The notes under the pieces: model-generated
Seen by the model: only the letters and a program-made list of their open reading frames with translations
What the model was told of the DNA's origin: nothing
Databases searched by the model: none
Made by a program: the position numbers and the translations under genes
Part shown: piece after piece, positions 22,980 to 34,178 of the stretch
Layout of the letters: each line of letters opens with the position of its first letter
Numbering within the stretch: the first letter of the stretch is position 1
Assembly: GCA_946122785.1 (NCBI GenBank)
Contig: CAMGYJ010000005.1
Coordinates: forward strand, 37,748,002 to 37,812,001
Direction: 5' to 3'
DNA from: Linum tenue
Taxonomy: Eukaryota; Streptophyta; Magnoliopsida; Malpighiales; Linaceae
DNA: 64,000 bases

Positions 22980-23633
22980 ATGGCAAATACTCCCCAGCCA
23001 CATCGTACTAAGCTGAACAGCAGAGCCATCCCTTTTGGCTCGTTTGAATCACAGTCAAGTGGCGCTACCCACAACAACAATGGCAATGGACGAGGAGATC
23101 TTCAATTTGGTAATCCCTTTTACATCAACCCAAATGAAAACATTTCTTATTCGATTGTCTCGGAGAACCTAGATGGCCCAAACTATCAAATGTGGCAAAG
23201 AGGAATATTCGTATGGCCTTGAAAACAATCCACAAAGTTGGTTTCATCGATGGATCCATCCCCATGCCTGATGTAGCATATCCAACTTATGGGTTATGGG
23301 ATGCATCCAACACACTTGTTCTGGTTTGGATTCTCAATTCAATTGACAAGGAGATTAGGCGAATTATTATGCAGACGAGAACACAAGAACTCTTTGGGAG
23401 GAATTTAAGAATCGGTTTTGGTTACCTAATGCAATTAAGCTTGCTAACCTAGAAGACCAGATCATTGCTTGTCAGCAAGGATCCTTGAACATTACCCAAT
23501 ATTACACTGCTTTCAAGGGTCTTTGGGAAGAAAATCATCAGTTTAATCCTATTGTTGAATGTGATTATGCCCCCAAAGAACTCGACCTTGTCCAGCTGTG
23601 GAGGCTTTCAAGCATAAGCAGGAAGTTGAATAC
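22980..23633 (+). pseudogene. Copia C gag, N-terminal part
   Basis: It starts MANTPQPHRTKL about 25 bases after the primer site. The copia gag core is readable: GNPFYINPNENISYSIVSEN, then, after a frameshift near 23205, IRMALKTIHKVGFIDGSIPM. A further shift near 23405 leads to NRFWLPNAIKLANLEDQIIA and QYYTAFKGLWEE. The protein would form the particle shell. It is interrupted by the hAT at codons just after EVEYLI. Confidence 0.8.
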
Positions 23634-23870
23634 CTCATTCGCATAGGTGAAGCCAGCCCCCTTTGCCCTTATCCCAGTAAAGGGGTAAAATTTGGGGCTC
23701 GAAAAAAATACCACACTTACACGTAGCATAAGAATGTTTTGCCACTACACCACAACTCATTACTTGTTCATTAATTGACAAAAAAACTAATTGATTTATA
23801 GGTTCCATTCATGACATTATTATTCGGCAATTGTTTGTTCATGATGAATTATCTCAAGTAATGGTACATA

Positions 23871-25735
23871 TGATATGATTCCAAATGGCCAACTCTACAT
23901 TTTTTTATTACTTGCCGAAGAAGCTATCAAAGTTGGGAAGCAGAAGGGCAGAATTTGGTTAAGTCATTTTCCGAGTTCATGGTACCTACTTTGGAGGCAT
24001 GGTTCTCTCAATTGGCTTAGTGGAAATTCAAGGTTAGGTGCTTGTTTTAAATATAAAGTTGTTATTTTTCCAATGGTATTCTTTTTGGATCCAGAAGAAG
24101 TCATTAAGGTTATTTTCCAAGGCCTAAAGCTTGCTACCTCAAAACTGGAAAACTGCCAGAAAATGGTTAGGTCTGGAAACGCGTTTGTGAAGCCTACTTT
24201 GGAGCTCAATTCGAGGAGCATGGAGTTGATTCGCGTCCAGAGGCTTCCACAACATGAAAATAGGTATGTTTATCTACCAAGGAAAGGATGTGGATGAAAG
24301 ATCGGAATTCTGGAAGGCCTCGAATGAAAGGCGTGAAATTAGTACGAAAGTTGCTTTTGGACTGTTTGCTGGCAGCTTACTTGTGCTTCAAGAAAGGAAG
24401 TCTAAACCCGAATTTTGAGTCCTTTTTAGAGTAGATTTTTACCTTAATTGTTTCCTAGTTCTATTAGGTTTGTATTAGGTTTATTTGCCTTTAAATACCT
24501 CTCTAGGTTTTGTTGTAAAGCAGAGAAGATTATTGTTGAATGAAAATTGCTCCTACGTGAGTGTTTTGAGTTCTTGAGTGTGTCTCGAGAATTTATCCAT
24601 TGTCTTTAGCTTCGAGTGGATTCCTTAGCTAATTACAAGACCCTTTTGAGGCTATTCTGAGTGGATTCCAGAATCGTTTAGCAAGTTCTCTTATCAATCT
24701 ATTAATCACCTCGATTGTGGCGAGAATTCTACCTTTCCGTCAAATCTCGTTCGATTGTTTGTCTTGATGCGTATTCTGATCAAAAGGACCCCCTGGGTGT
24801 TTATCAAGTGGTATCAGAGCCCGGTTCAAGTCAGGGCGAGGAAGGATTGATCAAGGTTGTGTTCGTGTGAAAATTATGTGTAAACAAAGATGCAAAACAG
24901 AGTTACAATGGCGGCAGCATAGTGGTTACAATGCATGGTTTTCACACGATGTTTGAGACAAGAGAACATGTGTTTGTTCTCGTTGATGGAGGCAGGGAGA
25001 GGAATTTAATTTCCTCCAAGACTGTGGTCAAGTTAGGGCTGCAATCACAGCTACGTCCAACACCCTACAATGTCAAATTACTGTACGAGAAATACCCAAG
25101 TGTCGTAATTTCGCAGGTGGCTGTGAAGTTTTCATTCGGGTCATATAAAGATTGAGTGTTGTGTAATGTGGTTTACAATCTGCCCAGAAACATCGTGTTG
25201 GGGCAGCCTTGGTTTCGAAATCAACAGGTCGAGTTCGTTACCAGAAGAAGCAGAAAGTTCAGACTTCGGAAACATAAGACTGTTTTTGGACTGTTTGCTG
25301 GCAGCTTACTTGTGCTTCAAGAAAGGAATTTTAAACCCGAATTTTGAGTCCTTTTTAGAGTAGATTTTGCCTTAATTGTTACCTAGTTCTATTAGGTTTG
25401 TATTAGGTTTATTTTCCTTTAAATACCTCTCTAGTTTTTGTTGTAAAGCAGAGAAGATTATTGTTGAATGAAAATTGCTCCTACGTGAGTGTTTTGAGTT
25501 CTTGAGTGTGTCTCGAGAATTTATCCATTGTCTTTAGCTTCGAGTGGATTCCTTAGCTAATTACAAGACCCTTGTGAGGCTATTTTGAGTGGATTCCAGA
25601 ATCGTTTAGCATGTTCTCTTATCAATCGATTAATCACCTCGATTGTGGCGAGAATTCTACCTTTCCGTCAAATCTCGTTCGATTGTTTGTCTTACTGCGT
25701 ATTCTGATCAAAAGCACCCCCCTAGATGTTTATCA
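23871..25735 (+). mobile_element. Internally deleted LTR retroelement (family B), copy 1
   Basis: A 936-bp 5' LTR (23871-24806) starts TGATATGATTCC and ends TTTATCA, followed by the primer site TGGTATCAGAGC (24809-24820). A truncated 3' LTR (about 25277-25735) matches only the last half of the 5' LTR. The perfect TSD ACATA (23866-23870 and 25736-25740) shows one insertion event. A deletion removed everything between the protease and the middle of the 3' LTR. Confidence 0.85.
24904..25270 (+). pseudogene. Retropepsin-like protease remnant of family B
   Basis: The frame containing Met 24922 reads HGFHTMFETREHVFVLVDGG, ERNLISSKTVVKLGL and, after an in-frame TGA at 25153-25155, YNLPRNIVLGQPWFRNQQVE. 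This is the layout of gypsy-type aspartic proteases: a catalytic D-S/T-G box, then an ILGxPWL box. Here the catalytic triad reads Asp-Gly-Gly rather than Asp-Ser/Thr-Gly. The protein runs directly into LTR sequence, so it is a deletion relic. In intact relatives this domain trims the polyprotein. Confidence 0.65.
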
Positions 25736-25774
25736 ACATATGTCATTTCTTTTTAGTTTATTTGCTTCTTATTG

Positions 25775-26000
25775 TAGTTTTGATTCTGCCAGTAGCAACT
25801 ATAAGTTTAAAGAAATTTTTTTACTTGATTTATATTAAAAATAAGCTTCAAAGTCGAATTGACGATTGATTTGCTAATGATTGTTTAGTGGGATACATTG
25901 AAAGAGACTTTCTTAAGAGTATAGACAATGAATATGTTTTGCATTTATTTTGGAATATGAAAACTCATTGTGATAGTTTATGCAAATAATAATTGTAGTC
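25775..26000 (+). pseudogene. hAT transposase C-terminal (dimerisation) remnant
   Basis: A frame with a few stops reads VLILPVATISLKKFF, then ANDCLVGYIERDFLKSIDNE and LHLFWNMKTHCDSL. This resembles, from memory, the C-terminal dimerisation region of plant TTF-type/ZMYM-like hAT transposases. Only the last 70-80 residues remain, so no activity is possible. It lies just inside the right end of the hAT, as expected. Confidence 0.7.
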
Positions 26001-26134
26001 GGTTATTTCTTTATTTATGAATGGATTATTTAGATATTATTAAATTTAATTATATTTATTAATTATTTATATATTTATATTCTGAAAAGAGGACATGGGT
26101 AGTTTCAAATCCTGCCTCCGCCACTGCTCATTCG

Positions 26135-27850
26135 TTTCTTAAAGGGGCTGAGGTCAGAATATGATGTTGTCCATACTCAACTCCTAATGATGAAACCATT
26201 GCCTACTGTGGATAGGGCTATCAATGATCTACTTCAACATGAACAAAATATTAAAGGTGACAAAGGATGAGGGACTCGAGGAGTTCAAACTGTTGTCCAT
26301 ACTCAACTCCTTATGATGAAACCATTGCCTACTGTGGATAGGGCTGTCAATGACTTCAACATGAAGAAAAATTAAAGGAGACAAAGGAGGAGGGACTCGA
26401 GGAGTTCATACTGTTGCTCTTGCTGTACTAGGTAACTTTAGGAATCATCAGAAACCTACAGAAGGATCATATGGGAAAAAGTTCTGCAAGTACTGCAAAA
26501 AGAAAACCACACTATTGAAGATTGTTATAGCTTGAAGAGGAAAAAGGCCATAATGGCAACAGGGAATGTGCCGTCTCTCAAAGTGATTCTTCCACTGATA
26601 GTGACTCTGCTAGTTCAGTCACAAAACTGAACATTGACACAAGAAACTCCGATTCGAGTTTTGGACTATCTTCAGAAGAATTGAACAAGCTCAAACTTCT
26701 GCTCAACTCTGTTTCACCTTCTCCCAATCCTTCTCCACCTACATCACCATCAATCAACCATCATGCCTTCTCTGTGGCACAACATGCTCCACATTTCCCT
26801 CATTTTGCTGGTAAGGACATCCTCACTTCCTACATACAACATTAGAGAAGTACCCTTATGGGGATTTGGATTCTTGACACTGGGGGTTCTGATCATATAG
26901 CCTGCAGACTTGGTATTTTCATTGAATCCAATCCTGTTGTGGATCAGTTTGTGTTCATACCAATTGGAACCTAAGTTGTTGTTAGCCATGTGGGAAGAGT
27001 TAAACTACCCTCTGATTTTATCCTAGAAAATGTACTCCTAGTGCCTAGTTTTTCTTTCAATCTAGTTTCTGTGAGAAAGCTCACCAATGACCTACCTATT
27101 TTCTTACACTTTGAATCTGATTCTTGCCAAATTCAGAACCTCATGTCGCACAGCAGGACTGGTTTGGCAAAACAGATTAAAGGTATCTACCAATTAACCT
27201 TCAAGACATCTCAACCTTCCCCTCATTCTCAAACAGCTGTTGTCTACAACTTTACTCCCCAAAACATTAACCTATGGAACTGGAGGGCTAGGATCTTCAT
27301 AAAGAAATGGAAAAACTCGTAGTACCATGTAATAAGACTACAGTCTTTCAATGAAACTTCTCACTTTGCCAAACAAAAAACGGCTACCTTTCCTTGTTAG
27401 TTCTTCTCATGCACAGCATGCTTTTGCCCTGATTCATGTGGACATATGGGGTCCCCTTGCTGTCAAATCCCATGAGGGATATTCCTATTTTCTTACTATA
27501 GTTGATGACTATTCTAGGGCTGTTTAGAATTATTTGATGAAGTACAAATCTGAGGCTAGTCAGCTTTTAGTTTCTTTTTGTGTGATGGTTGCCAAATAGT
27601 TCTCCAAGCAGGTTAAAATAATCTGAAGTGATCAAGGATCTGAATTTCACATGGCTTGGCTCTATTCAACATAGTGTATTGAGTATCAAATCTCATATGT
27701 TGAAACACCTGAGTAGAATGTCAGGGTTGAGAGGAAACATCAGCATATCCTCAATGTGGCTCGTTCTCTTAGATTTCAATTAGGAGTACCACTTGAGTTT
27801 TGGAGTGATTGTATCCTTCATGCAGTTTACTTCATCATCGGGGTTATGCC
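26135..27850 (+). pseudogene. Copia C gag end, protease and integrase, degenerate
   Basis: The gag reading LKGLRSEYDVVHTQLLMMKP continues from before the hAT. A segment of about 125 bp is duplicated in tandem (26163-26412). A broken CCHC knuckle follows near 26485. The protease reads WILDTGGSDHIACRLG (about 26870). Integrase motifs read LIHVDIWGPLAVKSHEGYSY, then IRSDQGSEF and, near 27720, [17 protein letters not shown], so the D-D-E residues are recognisable. Many stops and shifts make it non-coding. It ends near 27850 without RT. Confidence 0.8.
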
Positions 27851-28995
27851 GACGCTGGAAATGGAATGAAACTCTGAGAGGTCGCATTAGGGTGGACGGT
27901 TAAGCCCCTAGAAAGGGTAACCAATTTCGGCTACAGTTTGCATAATCCTGCGATGTAAGGCTGATTAAGCCTACGATTAATTCCAGCTCTTCTTTAACCG
28001 GTAAATAAATTAATCTAGAACTGGAAGATAGAGGGATAGAAAAGAACTTGAGTTGAAGCATAAACGGAGAAGACGGAGGAAAAAAAAGAAAAGGAAAAAG
28101 GAAAAGCTAGGGAAATAATACTTAAAATAATTGTAACGTGGCTGGTTTTTATTGGCAGGGTGCACCAAGTGGGATAGGTGATGTGGTGAGCCCGTCCCAC
28201 TTAAGTTTTTCTTCCTCTACTGCTTGTTTTTCTCTTTTCTTCCTCCTTTATTCTTGTTGAAATTTGTCAAGACAACACCCACCAGCTTGTAATCCCGCCA
28301 TCATTGACGGAATCCTATCTCACGCAGAATCGATGTCGCCTCCGTGTCGTCACACTTCACCACTAAGGTCTTCTTCTATCCATATATTTTTCCATCCACA
28401 ACGAATCCATAGTCCGATCCAAATCCACAACCGTCGCCTTCGAGTCCTTTGCCGACACTTCTCAGCAATTTTTACAATCCCAACATACGGTCGTTAAGGT
28501 TCCGTGCGATAGTTAAGAAGCTCTCCTCCTTCTGGGAAGAGCTCTCCGCCTTTGGGAAGAGCCTTCGAATGGCGACGAGCTGATGCCTACGCGAGATTTG
28601 ATGGCCTGTTTGTGTAGATGGATGACCGCAAGGGGAGTTTGATTTTTTTTATTTCTATACCAATTATTAGATAATGTATATTGAGAATCGATATATATGG
28701 TCTCACAAAATTGATAAGTGGGTTAGCTTTTTTCTCAATAATGGAAGGGGGAGGAAGATAAAGGGTTCGGATCCTGTGACTAGGGGTTTTTTAGTCACTT
28801 GACTATGCCCCTTCCAGTCCTTAGATCTGGACACAGCAATCTGATGGTTAAAAAGTGGGAAGGGCTATTTAATTACTGACAGGGGTAGTGTATTTTCGCT
28901 ACGTTTTAATAATAGAATGATACATTTTTGTAAAAACAAGTATAAGGATATGTTTGTTAATTTGCGATAGTAAAATTTTGGGTAATGACTATTTA
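27851..28995. other. Right arm of the long-TIR element
   Basis: Contains the inverted partner segments and a GC-richer patch (28260-28620) with an open frame of 77 codons (28264-28497) that I do not recognise. A hairpin GTGACTA (28776-28782) / TAGTCAC (28792-28798) lies in it. Confidence 0.45.
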
Positions 28996-29494
28996 TTAGC
29001 CAAACCTTTTTCGGATTTTTTTATTACAGACTTATGAATTATTGACTTGAAAACATTATACTGACTTGGAAGAGACACATGAAGGTCAACATTCCAAAAT
29101 TTTAGTATTTTAACTAAGAAAAGAGTTACAAAATTATTAACGATAACTAGGGCTGATAATCGGTTCGATTCAGTTATAACCGGAACCGTTTAGTCAGTTC
29201 TTGGTTAACCGTTAAGCACATTGTGCTTACCGTTAACCGCACCATTTAAATTAGTCGGTTAACCGTAACCGTATGGTCGGTTCTCGGTTATATTTTCGGT
29301 TAATCGGATAACCGTTAACCAAGTGATTTGGCAAGGTTATACGAAAATAACCAATCGATAACCTTACCAACAAAAGACCTTTTTTTCAATTGTGAAATTT
29401 TCTATAATTTTTCATGAATACATATGTGTTCTTTTCTAAAGTTGTTATCATTGAATACAAAATAATTTAACATAGATATATGCCAATACATAAT

Positions 29495-30053
29495 TAGGGA
29501 TGGCAAATTACCCACCCATGGGTAATTATATCCAAACCCAAGTAGACCCATTGATAATGAGTTGGGTATGGGTGAAGTGCATATGGATTTGGGGGTTTAT
29601 AGATGGGTTTGGGTAAGGTATGAATATTGCTTCCATAATCTAAATGGGTATGGGTTGGATATGGATATCCATTTACTTGAGGGTGTTTTAACTACACATG
29701 CAAAAATTGGACCTATTTGTAAAACTTGAAAAGTTTAGGTATCAAAATTTAAGACCAAAAAAATTTAGGTACCAAAACATAATTTTTATCGATATTTTGA
29801 GGACTTATATGCAAAAAAAATTAAATGTAGGTACTAAATATGCATATCTATTAAGTTTGGGTACCAAACTGTAATTTGTATTTGGGCAATGGGTACAAAT
29901 CCAAATCCATTTGATATAAACCCAACTCAACCCAAAGTAAATAGGTATGGGTACAAACCCATCAAACTCTACCCATATCCATCTATTTGGATTTCATACC
30001 CAACCCAATTGGTTTGGATAGTTAGAAATCCATGGGTATGGGTAAAGTCCCTA
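29495..30053. mobile_element. Nested hAT element 1
   Basis: Ends are TAGGGATGGCAAATT and GGTAAAGTCCCTA. The 8-bp TSD TACATAAT lies at 29487-29494 and 30054-30061. Internal GGTACCAAA/TTTAGGTAC units match the element split by copia B. Confidence 0.88.
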
Positions 30054-30061
30054 TACATAAT

Positions 30062-30404
30062 CAACTCAAATTCAACACAAGTACACAATAATACCATTCT
30101 ATCGTCAAACTTAATTAAAGAAGCATACAACGATATGAGATCCAACAACAATTACTCAACTCGTAAACCCCACCAAATTACATGGAAGCTTAATGCTACT
30201 CATTGTTGTCGAGCAACTGTGCGCAAATCTGAATTTCTACTGTGCTCCTTCTAAAACTCTTTCTTTAAATTATTCTCATTTGAGTCTAAATCACTATTAC
30301 AATCAGGATAGGCAAGGGGTCTTGTAAGCTTTCAAACACCCCGTTATTTTTTACCTAAGTTTGCAGCTCATGGAGGTCTATTATTTACAGCCCTAACTAT
30401 GAAG
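30062..30404. other. Unassigned interior of the outer hAT
   Basis: No recognisable gene. TTTACAGCCCTA at 30385-30396 looks like a right hAT end without a matched partner, so another eroded insertion may be hidden here. Confidence 0.4.
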
Positions 30405-31540
30405 ATGGTAATAATCGGTTAGTCGGTTGACCATTTAACCGTCGGTTATTAACCGTTTAACCATCGGTTAGTTATTAGCTAAATTTGGCTACCGATAGGG
30501 ATGGCAATAATATCCGTAACCGTGGATATCCGCCCGAATCCGACTTAATCGGGTAGGGTAAAACCCGAATCCGAAGGCCTTTTAGTGGGTACGGGTAAAA
30601 CCCGAACCCGAGTATTGCGGGTAATGGGTGGGCATGGTTTTCTCACTATCCAACCCGAACCCGCCTGATTATACACATGCATATGTATTTTGTCTAGAAA
30701 TAATCAATATTTTTATCTTACATATTTTATATTTAGCATATACATATAATAGTTTTATGAAATTGTGTTGTTTTAATTAATTTTCTTCATTCTAGCGAAT
30801 TATTGTCGTACTTTTTGTCTTAGGTAACGTGAGAATACGTGTCAATATTAACATATTGGTTGGAGTTATAAAGAGAAACTATTACCCATGGATAACCGTG
30901 GATACCCGAAACCCGAACGGGTATGGGCATGGTTTAAATTTTCTACCCGTTTCTTATGTGGGTATGGGTATGGGTAAAACCCGAACTACTCTGGGTAGAG
31001 TGGCGGATATGCACTATCCGTCCCCGACCCGACCCATTGCCATCCCTAGCTACCGAGAATCGACCATTTACTATTTAATCGGTTATCGGTGTAACCGTTA
31101 AGCACCGATACTGGTTCGGTTATCGGTTACACCTTTAACGGGATGACCGTTTATGAGCCCGAACGATAACGTTAAAATGGGTAATATTTTGATGCATCAT
31201 GAAAGATTTGGTTAATTAATAATATTTTAATAAATTGGAATAATATAAAAGAATGGTAATAATCGGTTAGTCGGTTGACCATTTAACTGTCGGTTATTAA
31301 CCGTTTAACCATCGGTTAGTTATTAGCTAAATTTGGCTACCGAGAATCGACTGTTTACTATTTAATCGGTTATCGGTGTAACCGTTAAGCACCGATTCTG
31401 GTTCGGTTATCGGTTACACCTTTAACGGGATGACCGTTTATCATCCCGAACGATAACGTTAAAATGGCTAATATTTTGATGTATTATGAAAGATTTGGTT
31501 AATTAATAATATTTTGATAAATTGGAATAATATAAAAAAA
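30405..31540 (+). repeat. Tandem duplication of the outer hAT's right end plus flank
   Basis: Unit 1 (30405-31252) and unit 2 (31253-31540) share the sequence from ATGGTAATAATCGGTTAGTC through the hAT end to the AT-rich flank. Unit 1 is longer because a hAT sits at 30496-31048. Unit 2 keeps the empty target with a single GCTACCGA. Confidence 0.85.
30496..31048. mobile_element. Nested hAT element 2
   Basis: Ends are TAGGGATGGCAATAAT and CCATTGCCATCCCTA. The 8-bp TSD GCTACCGA lies at 30488-30495 and 31049-31056. Interior has ACCCGAAC and GGGTATGGG arrays. A truncated reverse copy lies at 36732-37207. Confidence 0.92.
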
Positions 31541-31653
31541 TTAAAAAAAATTAGATAAAAAATATCTAAAAAAATGTGTTTGGATCAATCTTTCATTGTT
31601 GTAGCGTAGCAGCAAAGTAAATGAAAAAAGGATCCGAGAAATGAGCACTTTTA

Positions 31654-31939
31654 CTATGCTATATAGTATTGGTGTTTTAATGGACAACTTAAAGTTGTAC
31701 CATAACATTAAATGTATAAGTTTAAGTTGTACCATAAAGCAATTTGTACCTTTATGTTATGGTACAAGTTTACAACTAGAAGTTGTACCATCACATAAAG
31801 GTACAAGTTCAAGTTGTACTATAAAAGAATTTGTACAAAAAGTATAGGTACAATCTGAAGTTATACCATAACGTAAATGTACAATTTTAAGTTGTATCAT
31901 AAAAGCAAAAACCTATAACACCAATACTATATAGCATTG
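31654..31939. mobile_element. MITE with TA target (Tc1/mariner-like)
   Basis: A 286-bp element with nearly perfect terminal inverted repeats starting CTATGCTATATAGTATTGG, flanked by TA (31652-31653 and 31940-31941). The interior is a set of GTTGTACCATAA-type units in both orientations. A partial copy lies at 12634-12826. Confidence 0.75.
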
Positions 31940-32075
31940 TAAAATTTCTCCCGAGAAAATAAAAAGAAATAATCCTTTATTGTCATATGGCTTCCACCCT
32001 AAAACAAAAGAACAGTGATTTGTATAAATCAAAAGTGTGGCGGGATGTCATGTAATGTAAGTAGTGGGTTGTAAC

Positions 32076-32709
32076 TAGGGCTGCAAACGAGCCGAGTCAA
32101 GTCGAGTTTTTACTTAGTTCGAGCTCGGCTCGTTTATTAATTTTTCAGTTCGAGTTCAGCTCGTTTATTAATTTTTCAGCTCGAGCTTGGCTCGAACTTG
32201 AATTTTGATAATACAGCTCGAGCTCGAGCTCGGCTTGAATAAAAATAATCTAGCTCGAGCTCGACTCGGTAGAGCTCGATAAATGCTCATTAACATAGCT
32301 TGTCAAGCTGAGTACAAGCTCGGCTCAAAATGAGCTCGATTTAAAATTATTTTTGCTGGAAAAATGTATAAACATAAGAATTTAAATGATAGAAAGAACA
32401 CTAGAAACTATAAATAACATCTAAGTTTCATACACATCTGTATTAGAAGACAATGTTCATGTTTAAAAGAGTAATTCATCCTTCTACAAGCTCAAAACAA
32501 GGCAGGTCGCGAGCATAGCTCGACAAGCCACCGAATCAACCTAGCTCGCGAGCTTATCAAGCTGAGCATGGTCTAGCTCAGGCTTGGCTCGTTAACTAAC
32601 GAGTTGGCTCGCAAGCCGGCTTATTAAATAACGAGTCGAGTGTCGAACAAGTTTTTTCCGATTCGAACGCCGAGTTGCTCGCGAGCGGCTTGGCTCATTT
32701 GCAGCCCTA
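32076..32709. mobile_element. Non-autonomous hAT element rich in GAGCTCG repeats
   Basis: Ends are TAGGGCTGCAAACGAGCC and, at the right, CATTTGCAGCCCTA. The 8-bp TSD GTTGTAAC lies at 32068-32075 and 32710-32717. Subterminal arrays of AGCTCGAGCTCGGCTCG occupy both sides of an AT-rich core. No coding potential. Confidence 0.92.
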
Positions 32710-32717
32710 GTTGTAAC

Positions 32718-34169
32718 TTGTAAAAAAAATAAAATAATTAAATAATGTTTACGTGTGCAATAAAAAATTAATGAGGCCAGCAATTGTACGAGAACGGAGC
32801 AGATATGGAATTGACATGACATCCCTCCACAATATGCGGCTTGAGCAATAGAGGTTGATGCGTAGGTGGTGTCTCTCACATAGTCACATTCAATTTCTAA
32901 TGTGTTGTTTTTGTGGTGATATGTAGGTCATCGTTCAAATGATCAAATTGAAATGATTCATCACACGCTTCTGCGGGTAATCTTCTATCTGAAGTTTAGA
33001 TCCTAAGAGCCCCCATACATCAATTATCATTCCACTTCGTCCCACGTAAGTATAATAAGACTGTTCATCTCGTGGCGAAACAAGCTTCTCATTGTTAAAT
33101 TGTCGATTGGTCGACCAACGGCTCTTCCTTAATTCTAATTTTTAATTTTGACTCGCAAAAGTCCCCTTATTTTATCTGTATTTCCTCCTGGGACATCTTT
33201 GAAAAAAAAAGGTGAACGCTCACCTTTACAAAAAAAGGGGTTGATGTGTCAAAATTTTTTATTGACATTGCATTATATCTATTTGTAGATGTACTTAATA
33301 GAATAAAAAATCAATTATTTTCCGTCTTTTAACAAGTTTTGTTGTTTTCCTTTTTTTATCCAAATTATTATTTAATTATAAAATACTTATTTGAATATAA
33401 TATATTACGATGTACATCCTAAAATTTTTAAAATACTTAAAATACGTAATTTTTTTTTATTTAATAACTAAATTAATTTTTAAATACAAATTAATTGATA
33501 AAAATATGAAAATCAAAATATCAAACACTAATTAATGAAATAATTAATGGGCTAGTTAATCGATATGGAAAAGTCATATGTTTTTAAGATTTTAAATTTC
33601 TGTATATTTTTATTTTAAAATATAATAAAATAAATGTTAGTGTCATATCATCATATTATTACTATGATATAATGATAATATCATTGTATGACAGAGTTGT
33701 GATATTGATATGAGATCTTATGCCTGACAAACATGACAAAATGGATATCACTGTATAAATTCTAATGAATGTGTTCTTTCTTTACAATTTTTTATTTATT
33801 TTTAGTTGAAATGAAAGAGATGGGTCATCATATCACCACGACATGACAGTGATAATACTACAGTTGTCACGTGTTTTGAAGATTTAATTTTTTTTCCTTG
33901 CTTAAAATACAACAAAAAGAATATAATTTTGTATATCATAATTAATCCATTCTTTCTATAGAAAATTATTTAAATTTCGAGTTAAGAAAAATGTTATAGG
34001 TACCGATTAAGAAAAATGGGGATTAGAAAAAGTAGTCTTTTACTAGGCAATTGTCTTCTCTCTCTCCTTCAGATCCATATTAGGCCAAACAAAAAAAAAG
34101 GCAAGTGGTGGCGGAATTACCCGTCCATTCTTCATTTTTCTTTACGAAATAATTTGAGTCATTAAATAG
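32718..34169. other. AT-rich spacer with a repeat shared with 55.9-62.9 kb
   Basis: No gene is supported. An 8-bp-arm hairpin, AAAGGTGA/TCACCTTT, lies at 33208-33227. About 33620-34165 is homologous to 55905-56592 plus 62785-62860 (TTGCTTAAAATA, GATTAGAAAAAGTA and TTCTCTCTCTCC landmarks). This copy shows the site before the LINE insertion. Confidence 0.55.
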
Positions 34170-34178
34170 AAGGAAGGA

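Larger units (their letters stand above)
23642..26126 (+). mobile_element. hAT element (TTF-type) in copia C gag, split by an LTR element
   Basis: The 8-bp TSD CTCATTCG lies at 23634-23641 and 26127-26134. Ends are CATAGGTGAAGCCAG and, in reverse complement, CAGTGGCGGAGGCAGG. Its own length is about 615 bp after removing the nested LTR element. It keeps a remnant of the transposase C-terminus (25775-26000). Confidence 0.85.
22760..27850 (+). mobile_element. Degenerate Ty1/copia element C
   Basis: A partial 5' LTR has the TATA box TATATAAAT (22841-22849) and ends next to the initiator-Met primer site TGGTATCAGAGC (22945-22956). Gag, protease and integrase pieces follow; RT, RNase H and a 3' LTR are absent. 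A hAT splits gag at 23642-26126. The LTR's left end is not resolved. All reading frames are broken. Confidence 0.75.
21892..28995. mobile_element. Large element with long terminal inverted repeats, host to a four-level nest
   Basis: Two separated pairs of inverted segments bracket the region. The outer pair is about 21892-21975 against 28905-28995 (ACAAATGTACCCTTATACT on the left). The inner pair is about 22125-22260 against 28100-28215 (GTGGGACGGGCTCACCAC on the left, GTGGTGAGCCCGTCCCAC on the right). Between the pairs the right arm has about 600 extra bases, partly GC-rich (28260-28620). The layout suits a MULE-like DNA transposon, but no TSD was resolved and no transposase is visible. Copia C and its contents fill the middle. 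Confidence 0.6.
29148..31162. mobile_element. hAT element with two nested hATs
   Basis: The 8-bp TSD ACGATAAC flanks it (29140-29147 and 31163-31170). Ends are TAGGGCTGATAATCGG and, in reverse complement, TCGGGCTCATAAACGG. Subterminal regions are dense in GGTTAACCG/CGGTTA motifs on both strands. It holds complete hATs at 29495-30053 and 30496-31048. No transposase is visible. Confidence 0.8.

Noticed and set aside
32161..32340. Repeated AGCTCG units as a possible satellite or CRISPR-like array
   Set aside because: Irregular spacing and confinement between hAT ends with an 8-bp TSD show a subterminal transposon array.
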